NCBI RefSeq assembly: GCF_000425385.1
Contig: NZ_KE384356.1
Span: 504,380 to 568,379 of the forward strand
Length of the DNA stretch: 64,000 nt
Source: Pseudoduganella violaceinigra DSM 15887
GTDB taxonomy: Bacteria > Pseudomonadota > Gammaproteobacteria > Burkholderiales > Burkholderiaceae_D
Direction of reading: 5' to 3'
Position numbers and translations under genes: made by a program. Below are positions 43,593-52,524 of this stretch, piece after piece. The notes beneath the pieces are model-generated. The model was not told the origin of the DNA. It made no database searches and saw nothing but the letters and a program-made list of their open reading frames with translations. Numbering within the stretch: the stretch's first letter is position 1; the number at the start of each line of letters is the position of its first letter.

Positions 43593-46367
43593 GTGCCCCA
43601 ATTCCTGGCTGGCCTGTTCGTATTGCTGTTGCTGTCGGTCCCTGCGCCGTGGGCGCGGGCGCAGGAGCGCGTCACCCTGCAACTCAAACACAGCCACCAG
43701 TTCCAGTTTGCCGGCTACTACGCGGCGCTGGAAAAAGGCTATTACCGCGAGGCCGGCCTGGATGTCCAGATCCTCGAGGGCGTGGACGGCGCCGAACCGG
43801 AGCGCGCCGTGCTCAACGGCCGCGCCCAGTATGGCGTCGGCAACAGCAGCCTGCTGCTGGCCCGCCTGTCCGGCAAGCCGGTGGTGGTGCTGGCCGTGGT
43901 CTTCCAGCATTCCCCTTACGCGCTGGCGATGCGCCAGACCGGTCCGGCGCCCGATATCCGCAGCATTATCGGCAAGCGCGTGATGATCGGCTCCCTGACC
44001 GACGAACTGACCCAGGCCGACGAAGTCATGGCCTACCTGCGCAAGGAAGGCATCAATCCCAACCAGCTGGTGCGGGTGGAGCACAGCTTCAATCCGGAGG
44101 ACCTGGCCAAGGGCAAGGTCGACGCCATGTCGATCTTCGTCAGCAATGAGCCGGACTATCTGGACCGCCTCGGTTTCCCCTACGATATCTACAGTCCGCG
44201 CGCGGCCGGCATCGACTTTTACGGCGACAACCTGTTCACCAGCGAAGCGGAAATCAAGAACCACCCGGACCGCGCGCGCGCCTTCCGCGCCGCCAGCTTG
44301 CGCGGCTGGCAGTATGCGATGAGCCACCAGGATGAAATTGTTGACCTGATCCTGAGTAAGTACTCGCGCCGGCACGACCGCATGCACCTGCTGTACGAAG
44401 CGCGCCAGATGGTGCCGCTGGTGCAGCCGGTGCTGGTGGAAATCGGCTATATGAACCCGGACCGCTGGCAGCACATCGCCGACATCTACACGGAGCTGGG
44501 CATGCTGCCCAAAGGCGCCACCTGGAACGGCTTCCTGTACAGCGCCGACCAGGGCTCGGACCTGACCTGGCTGTACCGCATACTGGGCGTGGCGGCGGGT
44601 CTGCTGGTGCTGGGCGCCATGATCCACTTCTCGCTGTTGACGCGCGAACGCACCCGCGCCGAGGAAACCATCCGCAAGGGCGAACAGCGCTTCCGCACCA
44701 TGTTCGAAGCGGCGCCGATGGGCATTGCCCTGATCGACTCGAGCGGCGGCCAGTTCCGCGATGTCAATCCGCGCTTCGCCGAGATTGCCGGCCGCTCGGC
44801 GCAGGAAATGCGCAGCAGCCGCTGGCTGGAAATCTGCCACCCGGAAGACGTGGCCCCGGAGCAGGAAAAGATGGCGCAGCTGGCGGCGCAGCAGATCGCC
44901 GGCTTCAAGATGGAGACGCGCCTGGTGCGCCCCGACGGCCGCATCGTCTGGGTCGAAGCGTCGATCAATGCGGTGGAGTCGGAGAGCCAGCCGCACCACC
45001 TGTGCATGATCGAAGACATCACCGAGAAAAAGGAAACCGAGGCGCTGATCTGGCAGCAGGCCAACTTCGACACGCTGACCCAGCTGCCGAACCGGCGCAT
45101 GTTCCTCGACCGGCTGCAGCACGATATCCTGAAGTCGCGCCGCGACGGCACCCGCATCGCCATCCTGTTCATCGACCTGGACCACTTCAAGGAAGTCAAC
45201 GACACCCTGGGCCACCACCAGGGCGACGTGCTGCTGGTGGAGGCCGCGCGCCGCATCGGCGCCTGCGTACGCCAGTCGGACACCGTGTCGCGCCTGGGCG
45301 GCGACGAGTTCACCGTGATCCTGCCGGAGCTGTCGCAGGTGGACCGGGTGGAGAACATCGCCCAGAAGATCATCGACAGCCTGCGCATGCCTTTCCAGCT
45401 GGGGCAGGAACAAGCCTTCATCTCCGCCTCGATCGGCATCACGATCTACCCCGACGATGCCGGCAATATGGAAGACCTGATGAAGCACGCCGACCAGGCC
45501 ATGTACGCCGCCAAGGGCGCCGGCCGCAACCGCTTCAGCCACTTCACGCCGGCTCTGCAGGTGGCGGCGCTGAACCGCATGCGCCTGACCAACGACTTGC
45601 GCGGCGCCCTGAAAGGCAACCAGCTCAAGCTGTACTTCCAGCCCATCGTGCATCTGCCGACCGGCAAGATCCACAAGGCCGAAGCCCTGATCCGCTGGGA
45701 GCATCCGCAGCGCGGCATGGTCAGCCCGCTGGAATTCATCCCGCTGGCCGAAGCGAGCGGCCTGATTGTCGATATCGGCGAATGGGTGTTCCGCGAATCG
45801 GCGCAATGGGTCAAGCGCTGGCGCGCGGAAGTGCATCCCGGCTTCCAGGTCAGCCTGAACCAGTCGCCGATGGAATTCCAGCGCGAGCGGGCCAGCTATG
45901 CCGACTGGCTGGCCTACCTGAAGCAGCTGGACGTGCCGGGCGAAAGCATCGTGGTGGAAATCACGGAAGGCCTGCTGCTCGACGCGAACACCAGCGTCAC
46001 CGACAAGCTGCTGCAGCTGCGCGACGCCGGCATCCAGGTCGCGCTGGACGATTTCGGCACCGGCTACTCTTCATTGTCCTACCTGAAGAAGTTCGACATC
46101 GACTACCTGAAGATCGACCGCAGCTTCACCCGCAACCTGGCGCCCGATTCCAGCGATATGGCGCTGTCCGACGCGATCATCGTGATGGCCCACAAGCTCG
46201 GCCTGAACGTGATCGCCGAAGGCGTGGAAACCACCGAGCAGCGCGACCTGCTGGCGGGCGCCGGCTGCGACTATGGCCAGGGTTATTTGTTCGCCCGGCC
46301 GCTTCCCGCCGAAGACTTCGACACCCTGCTGCACCAGCAGACCACGCCCCAGGCCACTGCGGCATGA
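43593..46367 (+). CDS. THI5/NMT1-PAS-GGDEF-EAL membrane sensor for c-di-GMP
   Basis: 924 residues. Signal peptide at 1-23; periplasmic THI5/NMT1-type binding domain at about 25-320 (HSHQFQFAGYYAALEKGYY; YGVGNSSLLLARLSGKPVVV); a membrane helix near 328-350; PAS near 365-480; GGDEF near 490-650; EAL to the end. The active site GGDEF is at 569-573 with an inhibitory-site RQSD at 560-563. The EALIRW motif starts at 697, and DDFGTGYSS, LKIDRSF and AEGVET are intact, so both synthesis and breakdown activity are possible. The ligand domain resembles periplasmic binders of thiamine-precursor pyrimidines and related compounds. GTG start. Confidence 0.92.
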   Translation: MPQFLAGLFVLLLLSVPAPWARAQERVTLQLKHSHQFQFAGYYAALEKGYYREAGLDVQILEGVDGAEPERAVLNGRAQYGVGNSSLLLARLSGKPVVVLAVVFQHSPYALAMRQTGPAPDIRSIIGKRVMIGSLTDELTQADEVMAYLRKEGINPNQLVRVEHSFNPEDLAKGKVDAMSIFVSNEPDYLDRLGFPYDIYSPRAAGIDFYGDNLFTSEAEIKNHPDRARAFRAASLRGWQYAMSHQDEIVDLILSKYSRRHDRMHLLYEARQMVPLVQPVLVEIGYMNPDRWQHIADIYTELGMLPKGATWNGFLYSADQGSDLTWLYRILGVAAGLLVLGAMIHFSLLTRERTRAEETIRKGEQRFRTMFEAAPMGIALIDSSGGQFRDVNPRFAEIAGRSAQEMRSSRWLEICHPEDVAPEQEKMAQLAAQQIAGFKMETRLVRPDGRIVWVEASINAVESESQPHHLCMIEDITEKKETEALIWQQANFDTLTQLPNRRMFLDRLQHDILKSRRDGTRIAILFIDLDHFKEVNDTLGHHQGDVLLVEAARRIGACVRQSDTVSRLGGDEFTVILPELSQVDRVENIAQKIIDSLRMPFQLGQEQAFISASIGITIYPDDAGNMEDLMKHADQAMYAAKGAGRNRFSHFTPALQVAALNRMRLTNDLRGALKGNQLKLYFQPIVHLPTGKIHKAEALIRWEHPQRGMVSPLEFIPLAEASGLIVDIGEWVFRESAQWVKRWRAEVHPGFQVSLNQSPMEFQRERASYADWLAYLKQLDVPGESIVVEITEGLLLDANTSVTDKLLQLRDAGIQVALDDFGTGYSSLSYLKKFDIDYLKIDRSFTRNLAPDSSDMALSDAIIVMAHKLGLNVIAEGVETTEQRDLLAGAGCDYGQGYLFARPLPAEDFDTLLHQQTTPQATAA

Positions 46368-46469
46368 AAGCATGCTAGACTAGCGCCGCTTTTCCTTCCT
46401 TGAATGCGCTGCTGCAAGCGAGGACGTCTACCGCGAACTTCGCGGGTACGCAACACGTCCCTGGCAGCC

Positions 46470-47870
46470 ATGAACAATTACATCAGACTTCAACGGGCTT
46501 TTGCCCGCGCAGGCATCGCCGTCGACTATCGCGACGGCGTGTACCACATCACAAACGAGACAGCGCAGGCGCAGATCCTGCTGCCCGCCAGCCTTCCCCT
46601 GGAAGAGAAGGCGGTGCGCCAGTTGCTGGAATTTGCGTCCGTCCGCAGCCACGGCGACGCGCGCGGTGTCTGCAAGGCCTGCGCCACACCGGACGTCCAT
46701 CCAGGCGCGATCGCGCCAGTCGGCAGCATCGTGGCCACCGACCACGATTTCGTGATCCCGGCTGCCATCGGCACCGACATCAACTGCGGCATGCGGCTGC
46801 TCACCACCGGCCATACGCTGCAACAGCTGGCACCGCACAAGGAGCGCCTGGTGCAGCGTTTGACGCGCAGCCTGCTCGATAATGGCCGCGACGTGCCGGC
46901 GAGCACCGCGGCATTCCGCGCGCTGTTCGATCTTGGGCCGGCAGCCTTCCTGCATGAGATGCCGCGCCATGGCCTGTGGCGCGACATGGACCACGGCCGC
47001 CTGGAGGCCGAACTGGCGGGCTGCGTCGGCCTGCACAGCTTTAGCGGCGCCGCGCGGCACGCGCCCGAAGCCTACATCGGCCAACGCCACAGCGTCTTCC
47101 GCGACCCCAATCTGGGAACGCCCGGCGGCGGCAACCATTTCGTCGAGCTGCAGGTGGTGGACGAGGTGCTGGATCGCCATGCCGCGTACCGCGCCGGGCT
47201 CAAGGCGGGCGATGTGGCCGTGATGATCCACAGCGGCTCGCGCGACCTGGGCTTCTTTGTCGGGCAGGCCTGGATGGACCGGGCGCGGGCCGAGTGGCCG
47301 GCCGGTGTGCGGCATCCTGCCAGCGGGCTGTACGGCCTGTCGGGGCCCCTCGCCCGCGAGTACCTGGAGGCGATGGGCGTCGCCGCCCGCTATGCCTGGG
47401 CCAACCGCCTGGTGCTGGCGGAGCTGGTGCGCAAGGACCTCGAAGCAACCGTCGGCGCGTCGGCATCGCGGCTGGTGGTCGACGTGCCGCACAATGTCGT
47501 GCTGGCGGAGCAAGGCATGAACATCCACCGCAAGGGCGCCACCCCGGCGCACGATGGCCAGTTCGCGCTGATTCCGGGCTCCATGGGCGACAGCTCTTTC
47601 CTGGCCACTGGTCTGGGCAATCCCGACTGGCTTTGGTCGTGCAGCCATGGCGCGGGGCGGCGCATGCGGCGCCAGGAAACGCGGGCCTTGCGCCCTGCCG
47701 CCGCACAGGGCGGGCAACCGTGGCAGTGCGTCACCTTGCGGGAGGAGCGGAGGATCGAAGAAGCGCCGTCCGCGTACAAGCCGATCGGGCCGGTGATTTC
47801 TGCACAGGAGGATGCCGGCTTGATCCAGGCTGCGGTCAAGTTTCGCCCATGGATCACATTCAAAGCCTGA
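46470..47870 (+). CDS. RtcB-like RNA ligase
   Basis: 466 residues with the RtcB catalytic framework: PDVHPG near 72, GTDINCGM near 97-104 (E. coli has GVDIGCGM), GGGNHFVEL near 220, IHSGSRDLG near 254, VPHNVVLAEQG near 338, RKGATPAHDGQFALIPGSMG near 352-371, and the guanylylated histidine in CSHGAGRRMRR near 392. All metal ligands and the nucleophile appear kept, though DVHPGAI replaces DVHxGKG. No archease, RtcA, or PrfH release-factor gene is next to it. ATG 46470 is preferred; an in-frame ATG at 46404 gives an N terminus without similarity. Confidence 0.85.
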   Translation: MNNYIRLQRAFARAGIAVDYRDGVYHITNETAQAQILLPASLPLEEKAVRQLLEFASVRSHGDARGVCKACATPDVHPGAIAPVGSIVATDHDFVIPAAIGTDINCGMRLLTTGHTLQQLAPHKERLVQRLTRSLLDNGRDVPASTAAFRALFDLGPAAFLHEMPRHGLWRDMDHGRLEAELAGCVGLHSFSGAARHAPEAYIGQRHSVFRDPNLGTPGGGNHFVELQVVDEVLDRHAAYRAGLKAGDVAVMIHSGSRDLGFFVGQAWMDRARAEWPAGVRHPASGLYGLSGPLAREYLEAMGVAARYAWANRLVLAELVRKDLEATVGASASRLVVDVPHNVVLAEQGMNIHRKGATPAHDGQFALIPGSMGDSSFLATGLGNPDWLWSCSHGAGRRMRRQETRALRPAAAQGGQPWQCVTLREERRIEEAPSAYKPIGPVISAQEDAGLIQAAVKFRPWITFKA

Positions 47871-47884
47871 CGATGGCGGCATAC

Positions 47885-47927
47885 TTGACCCAAATCAAAG
47901 TCAAACCGCCTGGCGAGAACCTATAGT
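47885..47927 (+). promoter_or_regulatory. FNR/CRP-type site and promoter of oleate hydratase
   Basis: TTGACCCAAATCAA (47885-47898) matches TTGAT-N4-ATCAA with one change. A -10-like TATAGT is at 47922-47927, giving a predicted start at 47934 and placing the site at about -42.5, close to the usual class II position (-41.5). GGAG (47946-47949) then precedes the gene. Binding by an oxygen-responsive regulator is inferred. Confidence 0.6.
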
Positions 47928-47955
47928 TACTCCCGAACTAACGACGGAGTATGAA

Positions 47956-49524
47956 ATGGTTAAAGAAAAACAGGCTTATATGGTCGGCGCCGGCATCGGT
48001 AACCTGGCGGCGGCGGCCTTCATGATCCGCGACGGCAAAATGCGCGGCGGGCAGATCCGGATTTTTGAATCGCTGGGCGTCGCGGGCGGCAGCCTGGATG
48101 GCGCAGGCAATGCGCAGGACGGCTATCGCCTGCGCGGCGGCCGCATGCTGACCACGGATAACTACGAGTGCACCTGGGACCTGTTCGCATCGATCCCGTC
48201 CCTGGTCCATCCCGGGCAGTCGGTGCTGGATGAGACGCTGGCCTTCAACGCACTGCACAAGTCGCACTCCCAGGCGCGCCTGGTCGACCGCAACCGCCAC
48301 AAGGTGGACGTGACGAATATGGGCTTCAGCCTGCGCGACCGGATGGAGCTGCTCAAGCTGCACGAGGCCGACGAGGCATCCCTTGGCAACAGCCCGATCA
48401 CCGACCACCTGTCGCCGGAATTCTTCGAAACCCCCTTCTGGTATATGTGGGCCACGACCTTCGCCTTCCAGCCCTGGCATAGCGCGGTGGAATTCAAGCG
48501 CTACCTGCACCGCTTCATGAAGGAGTTCTCGCGCATTGAAACCCTGGCCGGCGTCAAGCGCACGGTATTCAACCAGTACGACTCGCTGGTAAAGCCGCTG
48601 CAAGCGTGGCTGGTGCAGCAGGGCGTGCGCATCGAGACCGGCTGCACCGTGACCGACATCAAGCTGGAAGACTCGCCCGACGAGCTGCTGGTGCATGCGA
48701 TCGAACTCAAACGCGAAGGCCAGCGCGAACTGCTGCCGATCGGCCCGGACGACCTGGTGTTCTTCCAGAACGGGTCAATGACCGATGCATCGAGCTTCGG
48801 CAGTATGAACGCCGCGCCGCCGCGCTACGACCGCCACCAGAGCGGCGGCTGGAAGCTGTGGGAGCGCCTGGCGGAAGGCCGTCCTGAACTCGGCAATCCG
48901 GCCGCCTTCAACCGCAACATCCAGCAGTCGTGGTGGGAGTCCTTTACCGTGACGCTGCACGATGACGCCTTCTTCGAGCAGATGCAAGCCTTCTCCGGCA
49001 ACGTCGCGGGAAGCGGCGGGCTGGTGACCTTCAAGGATTCCAACTGGTTCATGTCGGTCGTGCTGGCGCACCAGCCGCATTTCGCCAACCAGCCGGCCAA
49101 TGTGAAGGTGTTCTGGGGCTACGCACTGCATCCGGACCGGGTCGGCAATTTCGTCGCCAAGCCGATGGCCGATTGCACCGGCGAAGAAATCCTGCGCGAA
49201 CTGGCCGGGCACCTGAACTTCGAGCCGGAAGTGTTCGCGCAAGCCAATTGCATCCCTTGCCGCATGCCTTACATCACCAGCATGTTCATGCCGCGCAATT
49301 GCAGCGACAGGCCGCTGCCTGTGCCTGCCGGCTCGCGCAACCTGGCGCTGGTCAGCCAGTTCGTGGAAGTGCCGGACGACGTGGTGTTCACGGTTGAATA
49401 CTCGGTGCGCGCGGCGCAGATGGCCGTCTACCAGCTGCTTGGCATCGACCGCGAAGTGCCGCCGATCAAACGCCATGACAAGACGCTGGAAGTGATGCTG
49501 GCCGCCCTGGTCAAGGCTGCCTGA
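47956..49524 (+). CDS. ohyA: Oleate hydratase
   Basis: FAD-dependent enzyme adding water to the double bond of unsaturated fatty acids to give 10-hydroxy acids. 522 residues. FAD motif YMVGAGIGNLAAAAF near 8-22, GGSLDGAG and RGGRML near 44-64, and the family block NSPITDHLSPEFFETPFWYMWATTFAFQPWHS around 144-175. IPCRMPYITSMFMPR near 433-447 is also conserved. Hydration acts as detoxification of free unsaturated fatty acids in other bacteria. Confidence 0.92.
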   Translation: MVKEKQAYMVGAGIGNLAAAAFMIRDGKMRGGQIRIFESLGVAGGSLDGAGNAQDGYRLRGGRMLTTDNYECTWDLFASIPSLVHPGQSVLDETLAFNALHKSHSQARLVDRNRHKVDVTNMGFSLRDRMELLKLHEADEASLGNSPITDHLSPEFFETPFWYMWATTFAFQPWHSAVEFKRYLHRFMKEFSRIETLAGVKRTVFNQYDSLVKPLQAWLVQQGVRIETGCTVTDIKLEDSPDELLVHAIELKREGQRELLPIGPDDLVFFQNGSMTDASSFGSMNAAPPRYDRHQSGGWKLWERLAEGRPELGNPAAFNRNIQQSWWESFTVTLHDDAFFEQMQAFSGNVAGSGGLVTFKDSNWFMSVVLAHQPHFANQPANVKVFWGYALHPDRVGNFVAKPMADCTGEEILRELAGHLNFEPEVFAQANCIPCRMPYITSMFMPRNCSDRPLPVPAGSRNLALVSQFVEVPDDVVFTVEYSVRAAQMAVYQLLGIDREVPPIKRHDKTLEVMLAALVKAA

Positions 49525-49550
49525 TAGAGTAAGCGGGCGGCCGATCGGCG

Positions 49551-49574
49551 AATCCTTGACCTGGCTCAAGGATT
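49551..49574. terminator. Inverted repeat between ohyA and the convergent DUF2007 gene
   Basis: AATCCTTGA, six bases, TCAAGGATT: a perfect 9-bp stem in the gap between convergent genes. The centre (TTGACCTGGCTCAA) resembles an FNR-type site, but it is not near a promoter of either gene, so a hairpin terminator is the simpler reading. Confidence 0.55.
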
Positions 49575-49635
49575 GTTCGCTCGCGTCCGCGCCCTGGATG
49601 GTGACACGCCATGACCACAGCGAACATCATATGGT

Positions 49636-50055
49636 TCAAAGCTGTTCTCCTACGTTGGTTCCGCCGCATGCGCAGCACTGTGCCTCCTTAATCGGCGGAA
49701 AAATCACGCCTCCCAGTAAATAGGACAATACGACAAAAGAACGCGACGACCAAGGCACCGTCGTGCGGCAATCGCCGCTGCCGCAGTTGCGGCAGATGGC
49801 AGCCGGGTGCGGCGCTTGCTCTTGCAAGGCGGCTTCGAATTCGCCTGAGTCGCGCTGGGCCAGCACAGCGCGCGCCTGTTGCAGGCAGGTGGCGGGCACT
49901 TGTAACCGAACTCCTCCCAGCGCATGCGCCAGCGGCCAGCTGGCACGCACATGGTGCTCGCTGGCCAGAAAAGCTGGAATTTCTTCGGATTCCAGCAGTC
50001 CGCGGCTAATGTGGGCTGTCAGCAGGTTGTCATGGATTTCGATCGTGGCCAACAT
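49636..50055 (-). CDS. DUF2007-type putative signal-transducing protein with zinc-ribbon-like cysteines
   Basis: 139 residues. N-terminal DUF2007 fold (MLATIEIHDNLLTAHISRGL, then LESEEIPAFLASEHHV) with LGGVRLQVPATCLQQARAVL near 46-65. The C-terminal part carries CRNCGSGDC near 88 and CCACGG near 127, a possible split zinc ribbon, with a hydrophobic stretch (SFVVLSYLLGGVIFPPI) between. Function unknown; DUF2007 resembles PII-like folds. Confidence 0.75.
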   Translation of the reverse strand: MLATIEIHDNLLTAHISRGLLESEEIPAFLASEHHVRASWPLAHALGGVRLQVPATCLQQARAVLAQRDSGEFEAALQEQAPHPAAICRNCGSGDCRTTVPWSSRSFVVLSYLLGGVIFPPIKEAQCCACGGTNVGEQL

Positions 50056-50169
50056 GAAACATTTATTTCTGTTAATTAAAAAAGAGGCAAGACGATAGGC
50101 TAAAGCTGACGGCTAGGCAACCATTTTCCCGCCAACAGGCGATAATGACGATCGCATTTCGCGGTTTTG

Positions 50170-50202
50170 ATAGACAAAGACTATTGAGTCTATTTGTACA
50201 AT
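50170..50202 (+). promoter_or_regulatory. OxyR-like operator and -10 of ahpC
   Basis: ATAG-N7-CTAT is at 50170-50184, nested in a second dyad ATAGAC (50170-50175) and GTCTAT (50188-50193). TACAAT (50197-50202) is a good -10 without a -35, as expected for an activator-dependent promoter. The second OxyR half is degenerate, so the regulator's identity is tentative. Confidence 0.55.
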
Positions 50203-50273
50203 CAAATTTCCAAATCTACGGGAAGGCCTTAAACTGGCGTCTCATTGATTCACAAACCCACGAGGAAACCACA

Positions 50274-50837
50274 ATGTCCCTGATTAACACCCAAGTAAAA
50301 CCATTCAAGGCCACCGCATACCACAACGGCAAATTCGTTGACCTGAGCGAAGAATCCCTGAAAGGCAAGTGGTCCGTGTTCGTGTTCTACCCAGCCGACT
50401 TCACCTTCGTGTGCCCAACCGAACTGGAAGACCTGGCAGACCACCACGCAGAATTCGCCAAGCTGGGCGTGGACGTGTACGGCATCTCGACCGACACCCA
50501 CTTCGCTCACAAGGCATGGCACGACACCTCCGACGCCATCAAGAAAGTGCAGTACGCCCTGATCGGCGACCCAACCGGCACCCTGACCCGCAACTTCGAA
50601 GTGATGATCGAAGAAGAAGGCCTGGCACTGCGCGGCACCTTCGTGATCAATCCGGAAGGCTTCATCAAAGTGATGGAAGTGCACGACAACGGCATCGGCC
50701 GCGACGCTGCTGAACTGCTGCGCAAAGTGAAGGCAGCCCAGTACGTGGCTTCCCACCCAGGCGAAGTGTGCCCAGCCAAGTGGACTGAAGGCGCAGCGAC
50801 CCTGAAGCCATCGCTGGACCTGGTCGGCAAGATCTAA
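50274..50837 (+). CDS. ahpC: AhpC, alkyl hydroperoxide reductase subunit C (peroxiredoxin)
   Basis: Typical 2-Cys peroxiredoxin reducing H2O2 and organic peroxides. 187 residues. Peroxidatic cysteine in FYPADFTFVCPTELED near 36-51 and resolving cysteine in HPGEVCPAKW near 161-170. The C-terminal TLKPSLDLVGKI is the YF/helix region. ATG 50274 is well placed behind GAGGAAACC. Reduced by AhpF, 106 bases downstream. Confidence 0.97.
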   Translation: MSLINTQVKPFKATAYHNGKFVDLSEESLKGKWSVFVFYPADFTFVCPTELEDLADHHAEFAKLGVDVYGISTDTHFAHKAWHDTSDAIKKVQYALIGDPTGTLTRNFEVMIEEEGLALRGTFVINPEGFIKVMEVHDNGIGRDAAELLRKVKAAQYVASHPGEVCPAKWTEGAATLKPSLDLVGKI

Positions 50838-50870
50838 GCCAGACGGCATTCAGCCCTGCTGAAGGCAAGC

Positions 50871-50890
50871 GGCGGCCCTACGGGGCCGCC
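50871..50890 (+). terminator. Hairpin between ahpC and ahpF
   Basis: GGCGGCCC, loop TACG, GGGCCGCC, followed by only two T. It may reduce read-through so that ahpC is made in excess over ahpF, as is usual for this pair, or protect the ahpC mRNA end. Confidence 0.5.
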
Positions 50891-50943
50891 TTGAGGCGTT
50901 GAAGCGGTACCTGCCGCAACCGACTAATCAGAAAGGAATCGCC

Positions 50944-52524
50944 ATGCTGGATGCAGACCTGAAAGCCCAACTCTCCTCCTACCTGGAGCGCGTTGTCCAC
51001 CCGATCGAAATCGTGGCGCACACGGACGCCTCCGCCAAAGCGCAGGAAATGTCCGCCCTGCTGCAGGACATCGTCTCCGCCGGCCACGGCAAGATCAGCG
51101 TTGTCGCAGGCAGCAACGACACGGCCCGCAAGCCTTCCTTCGACATCAACCGCAAGGGCACCGATATCGGCGTGAGTTTCGCCGGCATCCCGATGGGCCA
51201 CGAATTCACCTCCCTGGTGCTGGCGCTGCTGCAAGTGGGCGGCCACCCGATCAAGCTGGATGAGAAAGTCATCGAGCAGATCCGCAACCTGGACGGCGAT
51301 TTCGTCTTCGAGACCTTCATCTCGCTGAGCTGCCATAACTGCCCGGAAGTGGTGCAGGCGCTTAACGCCATGTCCGTGATCAACCCACGCATCAAAGTGG
51401 TGGCGGTGGACGGCGGCGTGTTCCCGAAAGAAGTCGAGGAACGCCAGGTGATGGCCGTGCCGATGATGTACCTGAATGGCCAGCACTTCGGCCAGGGCCG
51501 CACCAACGTCGAGGAAATCCTCGCCAAGCTCGATACCGGCGCCTCGGCCCGTGCAGCGGAAGAATTAAGCAAGAAAGACGTGTTCGACGTGCTGATCGTC
51601 GGCGGCGGCCCCGCGGGCGCTGCCGCGGCCATCTACACGGCGCGCAAAGGCATCCGCACCGGCGTGATCGCCGACCGTTTCGGCGGCCAGGTGCTGGATA
51701 CCCTGTCGATCGAGAACTTCGTCTCGGTGAAGGAAACCGACGGCCAGAAATTCGCGGTCTCGCTGGAGCAGCACGTCAAGGAATACGAAGTTGACATCAT
51801 GAACACCCAGCGCGCATCGAAGATCGTGCCGGGCAAGATCAAGGAAGTGCACACCGAGAGCGGCGCCGTGCTGAAAGCCAAATCGGTGATCATTTCGACC
51901 GGCGCCCGCTGGCGCGAAATCAATGTGCCGGGCGAGAAGGAATACCGCAACCATGGCGTGGCCTACTGCCCGCACTGCGACGGCCCGCTGTTCAAAGGCA
52001 AGCGGGTGGCGGTGATCGGCGGCGGCAACTCGGGCGTGGAAGCGGCGATCGACCTGGCCGGCATCGTCGAGCATGTGACCCTGATCGAATTCGGCGCGGA
52101 ACTGCGCGCCGATGCGGTGTTGCAGCGCAAGCTGGCGACCCTGCGCAACGTCAAGGTGATCAAGTCGGCGCAAACCTCCGAGATCCATGGCGACGGCAAG
52201 AAGGTCGTCGGCTTGAGCTATACCGACCGCGAAAGCGGCCAGTCGCACCGCGTCGACCTGGAAGGCGTGTTCGTGCAGATCGGCCTGGTGCCCAATACCG
52301 AATGGCTGAAGGGCACGATCGACTTGTCCAAGCACGGCGAGATCGAAGTCGATGCGAAAGGCCAGACTTCCGAGACCGGCATCTTCGCTGCGGGCGACGT
52401 CACTACCGTGCCGTACAAGCAGATCGTGATCGCCGTGGGCGAAGGCGCCAAGGCCGCGCTGGGCTCCTTCGACTACCTGATCCGCTCCAGCGCCGACGAC
52501 GAGCCTGCGGCCAAGGCAGCTTAA
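50944..52524 (+). CDS. ahpF: AhpF, alkyl hydroperoxide reductase subunit F
   Basis: NADH-dependent disulfide reductase that recycles AhpC. 526 residues. The N-terminal double thioredoxin fold has CHNC near 130-133; FAD motif VLIVGGGPAGAAAAIYTAR near 215-233; the thioredoxin-reductase disulfide CPHC near 342-345; NAD motif VAVIGGGNSGVEAAIDLAG near 357-375. ATG 50944 is preferred (MLDADLKAQ, behind AAAGGAA); an upstream in-frame ATG (50899) adds unrelated residues. Confidence 0.96.
   Translation: MLDADLKAQLSSYLERVVHPIEIVAHTDASAKAQEMSALLQDIVSAGHGKISVVAGSNDTARKPSFDINRKGTDIGVSFAGIPMGHEFTSLVLALLQVGGHPIKLDEKVIEQIRNLDGDFVFETFISLSCHNCPEVVQALNAMSVINPRIKVVAVDGGVFPKEVEERQVMAVPMMYLNGQHFGQGRTNVEEILAKLDTGASARAAEELSKKDVFDVLIVGGGPAGAAAAIYTARKGIRTGVIADRFGGQVLDTLSIENFVSVKETDGQKFAVSLEQHVKEYEVDIMNTQRASKIVPGKIKEVHTESGAVLKAKSVIISTGARWREINVPGEKEYRNHGVAYCPHCDGPLFKGKRVAVIGGGNSGVEAAIDLAGIVEHVTLIEFGAELRADAVLQRKLATLRNVKVIKSAQTSEIHGDGKKVVGLSYTDRESGQSHRVDLEGVFVQIGLVPNTEWLKGTIDLSKHGEIEVDAKGQTSETGIFAAGDVTTVPYKQIVIAVGEGAKAALGSFDYLIRSSADDEPAAKAA

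Noticed and set aside
46430..46447. Inverted repeat ACCGCGAA/TTCGCGGGT before the RtcB-like gene as a riboswitch
   Set aside because: Only an 8-bp stem with a one-base loop, not a stable RNA hairpin, and no known riboswitch core.
49556..49569. Second FNR-like site (TTGACCTGGCTCAA)
   Set aside because: It is the centre of a 9-bp hairpin between convergent genes and not upstream of a promoter; a terminator is simpler.
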